From assembly GCA_011109175.1 (NCBI GenBank), contig RDEW01000088.1, positions 25,135 to 63,281 on the forward strand: 38,147 nt of DNA. The letters run 5' to 3'. Made by a program: the position numbers and the translations under genes. Origin of the DNA: Dicyema japonicum (Eukaryota > Dicyemida > Rhombozoa > Dicyemidae). How positions within the stretch are numbered: position 1 is the stretch's first letter; each line of letters opens with the position of its first letter. The notes beneath the pieces were generated by a model. That model had not been told where the DNA came from. It made no database searches and was given only the letters and a program-made list of their open reading frames with translations. Shown here piece after piece: positions 27,921 to 37,972 of the stretch.

Positions 27921-29149
27921 TCACTCATTTAGTTTCGTGTTAGCCAAACTTTCAATCTTTTTCTTTACATTTTCTGCAATTGTTTTCATAACTTCATGCT
28001 TCAATACATTGCTTCCTTTATCTTCCAGAACTCCCAGATATCGATTTCCACCATATCCGTTAAGGCTTTTAGTTCCTTTAACATAATTCAGATTAGTTGC
28101 AGATTTTTCAGAATTCCTCTTGAGACCAACAACACTGAAATATTCATCAATACTATCCATCATCTTCAAAATCGTATCTTCTTTCTCGGCAAGTATTTTT
28201 AGATCATCAATAAATAGCAAATGATTAGTTGCGTATGTTATTTGAGAAGGGTCATTTTGGTCAATGCATACTTTAGGAAATATTTATTAATATAAGAAAA
28301 ACTAAAATATGTAAATATTGTTACCGACTATTATTAAGTTAGTTTTATTTTAAAGATTCCTCTTTCTAATTTGACTGTCCCAATTCTATTTGCGTTGAGA
28401 TTCAGGATCACTTTCCATTTGATTATCAAACTTTTAATAAATTTCACAATCCAATCAGGGAGTCCAGAATAATCCAATACCAGCGATAAAAATTCATGAT
28501 TAACTGAATCAAATGCTTTCTTTACATCAATCCATGTCGCAAATAAGTTATTTCCATATTGATTGTTGATGCACTGGTTTATTAATGCTTGCTCTTTTGC
28601 ACCCTGGCATTGTCTTCTAGCTCCCAGTTGATTATCCGAAACAAGATCAAAAGCTTCAATGTATTCTGTAAGTTTAGTGTTGACACATTTCGTAACAAGT
28701 TTGTATAGTATAGGCATGCATGTAATCGGACGCAAGTCATTTGGTGATTCACAACAAGCTTTCTTCGGGATGAGAAATGTAATCCCAGTGTAAAACCACT
28801 GACCAGGACAGTAATCTCCATTAACAATCTTCAAAATTTCATCAAATAAATAATTATGGAGGGATTCAAACTTCTTAATAAAGAAGCAGTATACTCCATC
28901 ACATCCACAAGTTTTCCAGTTTGGCGCATAATTAAGAATGCTTTTGATAAAGTCAGGTTTGATGTCAACTGGGGATTGTTCTATGCCAGTTATACGTTTT
29001 CCAACAACATCATTAACAATATGATTTCCATCTTTCTTCCATATCTTCTCCCAAAATGACAAACATTCATCTTCCGGCAACGTATATTTATTATCTTCTT
29101 CCCCAGCATTCAGGTTTCGGTAAAACCTCCTTCTGTTAAGTTCAAACAA
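27921..29149 (-). pseudogene. LINE reverse transcriptase, missing the QGD block
   Basis: The frame 29149-28334 carries LTFLIPKKACC-like fingers text (TFLIPKKACCESPNDLRPIT), DNQLGARRQCQGAKEQALIN and region A (WIDVKKAFDSVNHEFLS). It stops just after LERGI. The next frame (28250-27921) starts after the QGD block and has the active site as FIDDLKILAE. Between them about 70 bp of AT-rich sequence replaces the expected QGDSL...MDPLS segment of roughly 25-30 residues. Without that segment the enzyme could not fold normally. Confidence 0.85.
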
Positions 29150-30134
29150 AAATTGTCTCTTCTAAACGATTTTCGTGACTCATAAATCGAAATTTTTTTT
29201 CCATGATTTTTATTCTATCTTCAATTAACGTACATATTCTGGTGATTTCTCCCTTTCTCGATTTCTTATAGCCAAAGGAGCACATAAAGTCCAGGGCCGT
29301 ATCCTTTCACTTTTGGATTTTAGACTGGAGAAATTAGCAATAAGAATGAGGTTCTCTTTGAATTTAGTATTCTTTTCTCAATATTTTCCCTCCAAGAGCT
29401 TCTATTTTGTTTTTCATTACCAAATTTTCGTATGCACATTGTCCTGCATAAATAATATCGGTTATTTCATTTATATCCTTTGGAGGACAAGTCAATACAT
29501 AATTTGAAATCACTGCATCCACAGCAACCAGAATATCTTTCTTAAGCAGTTTATATGGGATCTTCTTGGTAGGTTTTCTAGAATCCCTTGATATAGATAC
29601 AATTTTTTTAATTTGGAAATTAAATTCTTCTTTACATTTTCCATACAAAGAAATTTCCGCTTTTGACAATAAATTTTCTGATGTACCCACATCATTTTGA
29701 TTACCACAAGTCTTATTATGGGGTTTCACTTTCAATAATTTTTTAACATCGAGATACTCTTCTGAACAAGAAAGCAGGTATTGAAATTTTGTACAATGAG
29801 GTTCCATCCACCACGAGGGATTCTTCCAAATCTCCGTTTAGCCGAATCAACAACAGCAGATATCCAAGCCAATTTGTCATTGGAATGTGTTTCAGTTATC
29901 AATGATTTAAGGGGGAGTAAATGCGTTAGTGAACGTTCAATATAAGGATCATTGCATGTTTCAAGAGTTCCATGCAGCCCTGAAGACACTTTTCTAACTT
30001 CTAATTGATAATTATTATTTGTATTTTGCGTAAGAAGGCCCTCAGGATTTGTTTGCAAACTGGTGAAAACAGACATACACGTCACACAGAAACACGTTTT
30101 TTATAATGATTTTAACGAGATCACTGGGGGTGAT

Positions 30135-30195
30135 ACAAATTGTCATGTACAATAACATTATAATAATTTTTGTCATGTACCATAACATTATAATA
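30135..30195. repeat. Tandem repeat, two units of about 33 bp
   Basis: TTTGTCATGTACAATAACAT-type units occur twice in a row, differing at few positions. They lie just before a Tc1-type N-terminal coding scrap and may be sub-terminal repeats of that element. Confidence 0.6.
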
Positions 30196-30247
30196 TTTTT
30201 TATACAAAAACAAATTTATTTTAAATTTAACACGTTATTATTTAATT

Positions 30248-30382
30248 GACATGGGACGAAAAAGCGACTTGTCATTTGATACCAAAAAAATTATTTTAAA
30301 TCTCCATACCTTTGGACTAGTCAAAAGAAAATCGCGGAAATCACAAATTGCTCACAAGGATCAGTCTCCAACGTGTTGCGNA
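30248..30382 (+). pseudogene. Tc1-like transposase N-terminus, cut at an N
   Basis: ATG at 30251 opens GRKSDLSFDTKKIILNLHTF; with a one-base shift it continues SQKKIAEITNCSQGSVSNVL, together a helix-turn-helix of a Tc1-type transposase. It stops at the single N (30381) and what follows is unrelated, so the rest was either deleted or lost at an assembly join. Confidence 0.7.
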
Positions 30383-30623
30383 TTTTGACTTGCAAAATGT
30401 CTGAAACGAATAAAATGATCAAATAAATATTTTTAGTGTTGGCTTTATTTTGCTACGAAGAAATTCAATATTAAAAAATGTTTATTTCTATAAAAAATTT
30501 CATAAACGACTTTTTTGAACCGTGTCATTCCAAACGGAAGGGAATGTATTAAAATTATCATTTTGTAATAGACGTTCAAATTAATTTTTATAATTTAATA
30601 AATATTTTTTAACCTTATTCTAG

Positions 30624-31308
30624 AATGGATATTGTATCATATGTCTATGCCTAGAGTGGGAGCCTAGTTTTGCTGAAGTTTACTTGATATGTTATAATCA
30701 ATAAGAATAGAGATTACATAAAGACCGAGTCATCAACATGGACTATTCACGGCCTCTGGCTCGCTAAACCTCCTCATATAAGTGGGGCATGTGCATTCTC
30801 TATTGATAAATTAAATGTACTGTTTTAAAAAATCAATTCTTAGCCAATAAGAGAAGAACTAGATAAATATTATTCTAGCGACCTTAAAAGTCGTCCAGAA
30901 GAAATTTTTTGGTGATTATTGAGTTAAATTAAAATCAGGGAACACGAATGGAATAAACATGGACAAAATTTTGAAAGAATTCTCGGAGGAGAACTGGAAT
31001 ATTTTAATAAAGCGTTGGAATTGCGTAGAAACCTTGATTTTGACAAGTAAAGTTATTAGTGATACATTCTAGAAAACTTTCTGATTCTGGGATTATTCCG
31101 TCAAGAAACATAACTTATTCGGTTTGATTGCAAACAATAAGATTTAGCTTCTCCATTTTGAAGATGTAATTTTCAAGTCGTATGGGGTTACTGTGAAGGT
31201 TATACCGACCATCAGAATGACATTAATCAAGTCTATTTTTATTATGACAGTGATTTTAATCTGGTGAATTATCCTCGTGATGAGATCAACTATCCTCCAT
31301 TTGATTGA
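30624..31308 (+). CDS. RNASET2: Ribonuclease T2 family enzyme, seven exons seen, N-terminus missing
   Basis: RNase T2 enzymes are secreted or lysosomal acid endoribonucleases. Exons 30624-30677, 30706-30816, 30844-30911, 30939-31046, 31073-31121, 31148-31192 and 31216-31308 join in phase over introns of 28, 27, 27, 26, 26 and 23 bp, giving 175 residues. Both catalytic segments are visible: CAS1 as STWTIHGLWLAK and CAS2 as EEIFWEHEWNKHGQNF (spans intron 3), with the two catalytic His, Glu and Lys present. The usual Cys after KHGT is not seen (KHGQNF). SDSGIIPSRNITYS matches the following conserved loop. The acceptor at 30623 is in phase 0; the exon with the signal peptide is upstream and not identified, and family members are usually 200 or more residues. 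TGA at 31306-31308. Confidence 0.93.
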
Positions 31309-31338
31309 GTCGTTAAAACACCTATCTGTTTTAACGAC
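31309..31338 (+). terminator. Perfect 12-bp hairpin directly after the RNase T2 stop
   Basis: GTCGTTAAAACA and TGTTTTAACGAC are exact complements around a 6-nt loop (CCTATC), starting at the base after TGA. In the mRNA it would form a stem-loop at the start of the 3' UTR. Whether it acts in termination, stability or processing is not known. Confidence 0.6.
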
Positions 31339-31499
31339 CTATCTGTCAGTAATTTTGGGACTGGTTTTGATTAAGAATTGGTTTTTCTTTTTATTAAATC
31401 AATAATAATTCAAGTTATGTTAACCTTGTTAATAATAAAATTCATTGATTATCCTATTTATTTTTTTAAATTAAATGATAGTCCGAAAACAAGATTAGA

Positions 31500-31715
31500 T
31501 GCTACTGAGAGAAAAGTCGAGAGCCTGAGGGTCAGCTCAGCGACGCCGCGCTGCGTATTGAGTGGCAGTTTCCGCGGAGCACAGCGACCGAGATTCGCTG
31601 GAAAAGTCAGCTCGTCTCCCTCCGGTCGTATGTTTTAGAAAAGATTTTCCTGCCAATGTCGGTGAGGAGTTGAGTCGCAGCCTTGCCGACGATTCCGGAG
31701 GTTCGAATCCTATTT
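31500..31715 (+). repeat. GC-rich tRNA-like repeat (possible SINE)
   Basis: A GC-rich island in AT-rich DNA with a perfect Pol III B box (GGTTCGAATCC, 31700-31710) and a degenerate A-box-like stretch about 40 bp upstream (31661-31680). No full cloverleaf forms. A tRNA-derived SINE or decayed tRNA gene is the likely source. No second copy was found in this window. Confidence 0.35.
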
Positions 31716-32293
31716 AAATTGAAATTAAGTTAATAAACAGACAAATCGATTGAATCAGAATGTTTCTGGTGACTAAAATTATGCCGATGGTAAAATGGAT
31801 TTTAAATCACAACCATCACGTCATAGAAGGGGGAGGCCACAACCGAATGATAGAATTTGTTTTATTTCGGGTCTTTGGGTTCTTTCTGTCGAAGTTAACG
31901 GGCTTGAGTTCTGGCAAGCCCTTCATCTCCACCTCACTCAGAAAGATTACTTTAGTTGATAATTAACGCTCAAATTATGAGCTCAATTCCTCGTGGGGGA
32001 TACATTTCCGGATTGCAACAGCTTTTCTCCTTGCGAAATAGGCAGACAAATCTTTTTAAACGTCACGAGGATCGTTTCTCTTAACCTAGTTTATTTTTTA
32101 AATATGCCGTTCTTCATTTTTAAAATTATTTTAAAAACAAGGGACACTAAAATAAGATGTCTTTCTTAGTTAGAACTCTTTTCGATTTAGTTCGTAGACC
32201 AAGAAGTTAGTTCAGTTCAGAGTTCTAGCGCATTTAGAAAATAATTTAAATCTCTAAAATGTTAATAATTGCTTAAAAGCAGACTACATTATT
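31716..32293. other. Gap without a confirmed gene
   Basis: Open frames exist on both strands (68 codons plus at 31760-31966; 37 codons plus from 31979; 37 codons minus across 31945-31835) but overlap each other and show no family motif. One could be a small exon; none is supported. Confidence 0.4.
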
Positions 32294-32475
32294 CGAAATT
32301 ATTCATTTCTGTCTAATAAAAATCGTATTTTACGGTTTGAACAAATTACCGTTCGAAATTTTTGTCACTAGAAATAATTTTAAATCTCGAAATTATTCAT
32401 TTCTGTCTAATAAAAATCGTATTTTACGGTTTGAACAAATTACCGTTCGGAATTTTTTTGTCACTAGAAAACACG
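32294..32475. repeat. Tandem duplication, 94-bp unit, about two copies
   Basis: CGAAATTATTCATTTCTGTC recurs at 32294 and 32388, and the following 80 bases are nearly identical. AT-rich; no function visible. Confidence 0.85.
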
Positions 32476-32821
32476 TTTCTGTTTTAATTATTAAAATTAT
32501 ATGTTCGAATATCTATTAAATATATAAATAGTTAAATAATACAAAATAAAGAAGCTCAAATAAATTATTTTATTGAAAATGATTAAAAATTTGCTTAAAA
32601 TTAAGCGTTCGGATTTAATGTCGAGGGTGTATTTTAAATTTATTAGTGGTATTTAACAGGAAAAGGTCTAGAACAGTGTTTCTTAACGTGGTCTCCAGAA
32701 ATATTTTTATGAAGTAAGGGTTGAAGACGATATGATATGAGAATGGCACTTACCAACATTGTACCAAAAATTGAACAGCTAGTTCTGAAAGCAGGATCAA
32801 AAATCACACTAACTCTAAATA

Positions 32822-33887
32822 CAGTATGACCTCTATTTGGGGCACCTATTTAAAAAATTCCCCAAAAACAGAGGTTTCCCCAAAAATGGAGGTTCTGCAT
32901 TTTTTTAGATTTATCCGCAGTTTAACAATTTAAATTTGCTTTTTATTAAATTTATAGACAAATAATGTTTTTAAATAGATTTTTCAGAATTATATTAAAA
33001 ACAAATTCATTTAACGATAGGAAAATATGTTAAGTTATCTTATAATTAAAATATCGAAAGGCAGTCAGCTACTGGCCGCCGAGAGAATTGAGAAACTGTT
33101 CCCCCTAGAAAAATAGTCTGTTAATTTCCCTCCGGTTGCGGATTTTTCATTCGCATTCCTAATATTTTTTCTGAAATTATAATAATCTTTCAAAGCTTCA
33201 AGAAACAAATGAAAATGTTCTCTTTCAAGTGTATTCATCGCTGTTATTGTTTTCCAAATGAGAATAGGTACATTTTACACCGTCGTATATATCCTCGTCA
33301 TCATTTTCTACTTCATTTTCAGTAATTATATCTTAATTATGTTATCTAAACTCTCCAATCATTATTCAGCAATGAGAGAGTTTGAAAACGACGTTCATCA
33401 ATTTGAATGAGGTATAGTTCAAATTCCTAGCTACTTTTATAGCAATGTTTTTAAGAATAGGTCCTAAAACGGGAATAAATTCTTCCCTTGCTTTAAAAAA
33501 GCATTCAATAAACAATTTATCGAATTTCTGTGATAGACTGTATCTTGTCTGTGAAATTTGAGTAATACAATTTGATTGTACGGACCCATTATTTATAAAG
33601 TTTTATATAATTTTGTTTAATTCTAAATACTGCTCCTAAACAATAGAATTCTCAGATAACCTTTACTAATTTTATACTTTTTGACAATATCTCGTTCAAT
33701 TTTAAGCAATTTTAAGTTTTAACTCCAAAGTAAGCTTCTCCCCATGACAACAACAACGCATATCTAGCACGCGAAGTCTAGAAAATTTTTATATAATTAA
33801 ATTTAATATTAATTGCAAGCTTTATATAAATTAAAAATTAAGTGCCCCACTAAGAGGTTCAGGTAATTTCCAAATTTGAAATTACTG
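32822..33887 (-). mobile_element. Tigger/pogo-type transposon relic
   Basis: Starts CAGTATGACCTCTATTTGGG at 32822 and ends ATTACTG at 33887, with TA on both sides (32820-32821, 33888-33889); the ends are loosely inverted and share GGGGCAC. The minus strand from 33780 to 33330 reads, with stops, a psq-type helix-turn-helix followed by EEFIPVLGPILKNIAIKVAR and NLNYTSFK, the second DNA-binding (CENP-B-like) domain of Tigger transposases. The DDE core is deleted; an acidic and then helical C-terminal trace (LEREHFHLFLEALKDYYNFR) is at about 33240-33150. Confidence 0.8.
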
Positions 33888-33889
33888 TA

Positions 33890-34159
33890 TAAAAATGATC
33901 TAATTTTCAAACTGCCCAAAACCTGTGCCACTCCTAGTACCTAACTTGTCGTTATTGAACATTTTTTGTCATATGGTTGATTTTTGATATATTCATTATG
34001 TGACATGGGCAACCAGGCCCCTATGGACATGGACATATATATTCTAAAAACTAAGTTTAAAATTCTTCTGACCGAATTTTAGTCGTCCCGAAAGAATGAT
34101 GAATATTTATACAGCATATGTGTATAAGAAATCAAAGAAGGGGGAACATACTAGAGTAG
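33890..34159. other. Gap, nothing recognised
   Basis: AT-rich, no motif-bearing frame or clear repeat. Confidence 0.4.
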
Positions 34160-34300
34160 TTTCACACATTACAAACAACACTAGATTATTAGAAAAAAAC
34201 CTGCAACCTATAAGGCGAGGAGAGCATGCCGTAAAAACAATTATGAATTTGAGTTAATCAGAAGAAGATTTTATCGCAATCTTACTAGAAAGATGAGTTT
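34160..34300 (+). mobile_element. R4/NeSL-like LINE scrap
   Basis: The plus strand reads YEFELIRRRFYRNLTRKM, matching FELNRRRFYRNL at the start of the reverse transcriptase frame of the LINE at 29149. A second possible trace (YHNVIFRRVHSL, near 34490-34530) resembles RRHNEIVRCIHLHL of the finger region. Decayed remnant. Confidence 0.5.
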
Positions 34301-35112
34301 ATCATTTGGGGAGACCGTTTTTGGAACTGTTTTTTGTGAGGATGAAGTAGAACTCAGGCAAAAATCTCAGAGGTATTCAAAAAAGTTAAAAATTTTAGGC
34401 GGAGCATAACTTCAATCATTTCGGAAGAGATATATTGTTCAGTAAATTGCGAACGTCATATTATTCCATATCTCGTCAAGAGATCGCAGATGCTATCATA
34501 ATGTGATTTTCCGGCGTGTCCATTCTCTGGACGGTGACACATTATAAGAAAACAGCGTGGTTCATGCAATATAGAGCATGGGACAAATTTAATAGTGTAG
34601 TGTCTCCCTTTAAGACCTTTCAAATTCCTTACGTTTATAGAATCTATCGAATATAATTAAACACTCACCATACACATTAACTTTGAATAGGTTAAAATGT
34701 TGAGACTCTGCATGTTTCACTGTGAAAATTGCGTTTTGTGTTACCCCGAAAAGTTATCAAGAACTCAACTTGTGTAAAACCAGTTGACCCGACTTTTTCG
34801 TGGGTAGTGAATCACACAGTAGTCAACTGTATCACCTACTCGACTTATTTCGTCATGCCAACCTGATGGATCAAGAGACATCCTTCGTTGTCTCAACCCA
34901 TAATAAAGAAAATTAGCTCAAATTTTTTTATATTTGAGTAGCAATAATAAGGCATGGCGCTTTTCATAATATATTAATGAGCTATCGCCTCACGAAGTGT
35001 ACTTAATCACTATTCAGAAGTAGCAATTCAGTCATCATTGGTATTAGCTTAATAATTATTCGAATGGGGCTAAGAATTCAACAAATTAAACTTAATAAAT
35101 CAAACTAATAAG
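34301..35112. other. Gap, mostly unrecognised
   Basis: Apart from the faint LINE trace near 34490 there is no gene or repeat I can support. Confidence 0.35.
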
Positions 35113-35330
35113 CTATATAGTTGATAATAGCAATAATCCATTAAATATTCTGACATTCAAAAGGAGTAATATTTTCCCATTCTTCATAGCAAAATGTTTC
35201 AATTCGTCAATGTTTTCTGTTTCCGTAAACCAACTTTTATTTTTAAAATTTTCCATAATTGTTCGATTGGATTGAGGTCTGGTGATTGACTTGGCCATTC
35301 CATATATTTATTTGAAATTTATGAAAATAA
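35113..35330 (-). pseudogene. Tc1-like transposase C-terminus
   Basis: In the frame that is not the longest open one, the minus strand reads [20 protein letters not shown], containing the catalytic Glu of Tc1 transposases, then EEWENITPFECQNI near the C-terminus. Here the WPSQSPD spacing is the classical one, unlike the copy at 5323. Only this end of the gene remains. Confidence 0.82.
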
Positions 35331-35929
35331 TTAAGAGAAAAAGGGTTAAAAAGAATACACGATTTCATTATAAAGTTATAAAAACAATCAAAAATACTGA
35401 TCATTATAAAACATGTCAAATTAACAAAAAGGTTCTATGACTTAATGTGTTTTGTTCCAAATAAATATTTTTGCAAGTTTGAAAAAAGTTCAAAAAGTAG
35501 AGATGTTAAATTTTAAAGAACGGAAACGGATTTAGAAGGAATAAAGTTAAAATAAATCATAAAAATAATGCAATTTCAAATAATATTATCAATAAATGAA
35601 AATTCATAAAAATTGTTCCTTCTTAATAAAATTAAATACAAATGCAGTGAATACATTACTAATAAATTTTCAAAGCTCCACAAAATGCGGAGGTGCCAAA
35701 AAGCCTAAGGTAAACAAAACTGGATTTGATTTCTCTAAATTTATTTTTTATTTAATATTTCTCTAATTGCTTCTCAGGACTAAATGAGTCTAGGAAATAC
35801 AATGTTTTCTCCGCTTGGAGTCACCCAAAAATTAATATAATTTTTGTAATATATAGGAAAAAAAAACAGATTTATTTTCGGAGTAGTGTAATTGTTCCTT
35901 TTTGTTTCCCAGGCATAGAAGGAGGCCGT
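35331..35929. other. Gap, nothing recognised
   Basis: AT-rich; no coding motif. Confidence 0.35.
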
Positions 35930-36135
35930 CTGTCGTAATTTCACCAAATTTCGGAATTGGGAGATTGAACTCTGTTAAAGTTGCAGTAAATGCCCAAAAC
36001 GTCGTTCAAGTCATTGTACCCATCATTGGAATGGATCTGACAAATTGTTCAAAAATTTGGAATGTTTCAGTTATCCCTTGAACAAATACAGCAAGTTGAG
36101 AAGTATTTCTTCTGTCAGTACTAAGTATCCAAGAC
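35930..36135 (-). pseudogene. hAT transposase fragment (GTF2IRD2/ZBED-like)
   Basis: The minus strand reads LSTDRRNTSQLAVFVQGITE, TFQIFEQFVRSIPMMGTMT and LPIPKFGEITTDG, the stretch from the STD motif to the second catalytic Asp block (TDG) of this hAT group. It begins exactly where another hAT terminus starts (36136), so a hAT probably inserted into or recombined with this copy between the DES and TD codons. It decays after TDG. Confidence 0.75.
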
Positions 36136-36560
36136 CAGTGACTCTCAAGCTTTTTTAATCAGGGGCCACAAACATTAAAAAAAATTTACAGAGGCCACCA
36201 ATATTTTTTAACAATTATTTATTACTTAAAAAATCAAAATTAGGTTTAATTTTACTAGTTGAAGTACGCAACAAATCACTTAGACTACTATCAGTCAATT
36301 TGTTGCGAACTTCGTTTTAATTCAAACAAGTTTACTAAATGTCGATTCGCAGACATATTTTGATCCAAACATCGCTAAATTGATTTTAGCATTATTGATT
36401 AGATTCGGAAATCGGCCCTCTGGAAGTCTCGAATAAAATCCGATTATTGAAATGCTGCTTAACACACTTTTCAGTTCAATATCAGCTTGTAAATCAATTA
36501 ATTCCAGTTGTAAATTCCGGAAACCTCCTCACTTTTCATAATTAGTGGAGTCGCAAATAA
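36136..36560 (-). mobile_element. hAT remnant: C-terminal domain and terminus
   Basis: Terminus CAGTGACTCTCAAGC at 36136. On the minus strand upstream of it the text LQLELIDLQADIELKSVLSS, GFYSRLPEGRFPNLINNAKI, FGSKYVCESTFSKL and (shifted) SDLLRTSTSKIKPNFDF matches the dimerisation domain and tail of GTF2IRD2/ZBED-like hAT transposases. A frameshift and a stop are present. The other end is not certain; see 37780-37822. Confidence 0.8.
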
Positions 36561-37519
36561 TCTCATTGAATTTAAGCCCTCTTCAAAGCTCTGTCAGTTT
36601 AAATTAAATACTAATACCTGAAATCTTGCTTCCAATACTACTAATTGTTCGGTATTTGAAGAATTTTTCTCCTAGAAGAGTTCAAAAAACCTATTTTTCT
36701 TAGAAATTTTTTGAGAAAGTTTAGGCTCCGGCATTACAAAGACTTAGAGGTAACTTTTGGGCAATATCAAACAAGGTGGCCGAACAACATTCTGACGCAA
36801 ATATTTCAATTGCCTTTTTATATACACTCCTCGACAAAAAAAAATGATTCAAATTTTCCTTTTTCTTTGAAATTTGATAAATATAATAATTTCGAAAAAC
36901 TTAGTAGATTAGCCAACAGAATAAGGTTTCATATTTTTAGCCAATAGGTAACTAATTTTTTTTTGGAAATTTTGTTCCAGTCACATAATTTCCAGTAAGC
37001 GTGATTCTCCTGTAAGCTTGCTGATTAATCGTAATGACGAGTCTCATAATGTTGATGTTATAAAGTTTTGGTACAGCAACTTTATAGAAGCATATCAAAC
37101 ATAAAATTAAGTAGTAAAATTTGTCGGCAGGCCAATTTCTTTGGGTATTATAATATTTGTTAGCGGGCCATTTTGGTCGGTGGCGAAATATTGTCAACCC
37201 CCTCTATCGGCTCCATCACCAACAAACTCAAGATTATAACACGTGGAATAAACAATGGACAAATTATGTCAGCCATTTTGTGCCATCGGAACACTTTTGA
37301 GAGACAACACGATATTTGGCTTGTAGGGGCTTCAAGAAAAAAATTACAAATCCAAGGACCTTCGGGAATGTTAGGTATTCCTGCTAAACAGAGAGATTGC
37401 ATTGGTCGCAGAATACAATCGAGTTGGGGTACACTGAGGACCCGCCCAAACAGACCGCACAAAATGTGTTCTCCACATCAGAACCCAACAGACCTTTTTG
37501 CTATAAAAAATTATTTATA
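36561..37519. other. Gap with weak repeats
   Basis: Open frames at 36711-36947, 36952-37197 and 37173-37520 show no family motif. A degenerate tandem unit of about 33 bp (GGCC-GC-ACAAAT) lies at 37125-37175 and a mariner-like TATACACTCCTCGACAAAAA stretch at about 36820; neither is supported by a partner. Confidence 0.35.
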
Positions 37520-37660
37520 ATTCCAGCTCAACTGGAACCCTCCGGGCTTTTTCGTGAAGATGGAAAACGCCCAGATGGTGTTACGTTCTTCCCTTTCCTG
37601 AAGGGTAAATGTCTAGCATGGGACTGCGCATTTACCGATAAATCCACTAAAGGAACATAG
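37520..37660 (+). pseudogene. LINE family A C-terminal domain, second copy
   Basis: Reads LEPSGLFRE, DGKRPDGVTFFPFLKGK and LAWDCAFTDKS before a stop at 37658-37660. This aligns with DGKRPDGITVFPFNRGK and LTWDATCVDS of the element at 6329-9444 with about two thirds identity. The invariant RPDG and WD positions support a catalytic or structural role. The rest of the element is not recognisable around it. Confidence 0.75.
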
Positions 37661-37779
37661 ATCTGGTTGTTGTTTTTTTGTATTTCTTTCTGGTACTCGT
37701 CCTGGCTCATCATTTGAGACATACGGTTTGACACAAGAAAAATTAATTCTACTATTTATTTAATTATTTATCAACTTTT
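37661..37779. other. Spacer
   Basis: No gene or repeat recognised. Confidence 0.4.
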
Positions 37780-37822
37780 AAATCACTAAAAATTTTCTGG
37801 GGACCATGTGTGAGAACCGCTG
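37780..37822. repeat. hAT-type terminus
   Basis: The complement from 37822 begins CAGCGGTTCTCACACATGGT, a Charlie-like hAT end. The 8 bases beyond it (37823-37830) do not match those before 36136, so it is not shown to be the partner of that end. Confidence 0.6.
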
Positions 37823-37972
37823 TATTAGAGTAATCACAACACTAATGACAGGTAGCATTATCATGCATCAGCACAATTTATCCATTTTTAAATAATAAAC
37901 GATTATTGAGCTGATGCTTTAAATATATTTGAAGTCATCCAAGAATTTTTGAACAAAGAATACATAACTTTA

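Larger units (their letters stand above)
26560..30085 (-). mobile_element. R4/NeSL-like non-LTR retrotransposon, nearly complete, broken
   Basis: Read on the minus strand: an N-terminal region in two frames (30085-29364), a linker with stops (29364-29150), reverse transcriptase (29149-28334 and 28250-27921), thumb (27900-27730, with a LINIEPHEFQAIDAKVRRIL block and RLYINRSNFGRGL), a C2HC finger region (27703-27119) and a restriction-like endonuclease domain (27128-26565). This order, with one C-terminal endonuclease and no N-terminal apurinic endonuclease, is that of R2/R4/NeSL-type elements. Frameshifts, stops and loss of the QGD block make it inactive. No tail repeat or target duplication was identified. 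Confidence 0.88.

Noticed and set aside
17234-31308. Ciliate or nucleomorph origin suggested by very short introns
   Set aside because: All three stop codons end conserved genes at the expected place, and an animal-specific CRTC gene and animal-type transposons are present.
31760-31966. 68-codon plus-strand protein
   Set aside because: No motif, and an equally plausible frame lies on the other strand; neither can be supported.
37160-37519. Open frames of 100 and 115 codons on both strands
   Set aside because: No motif beyond the LINE domain that starts at 37520; mutually antisense.
36136-37822. One complete hAT element bounded by both termini
   Set aside because: The termini differ in sequence and the flanking 8 bp do not match, so the pairing is not supported.
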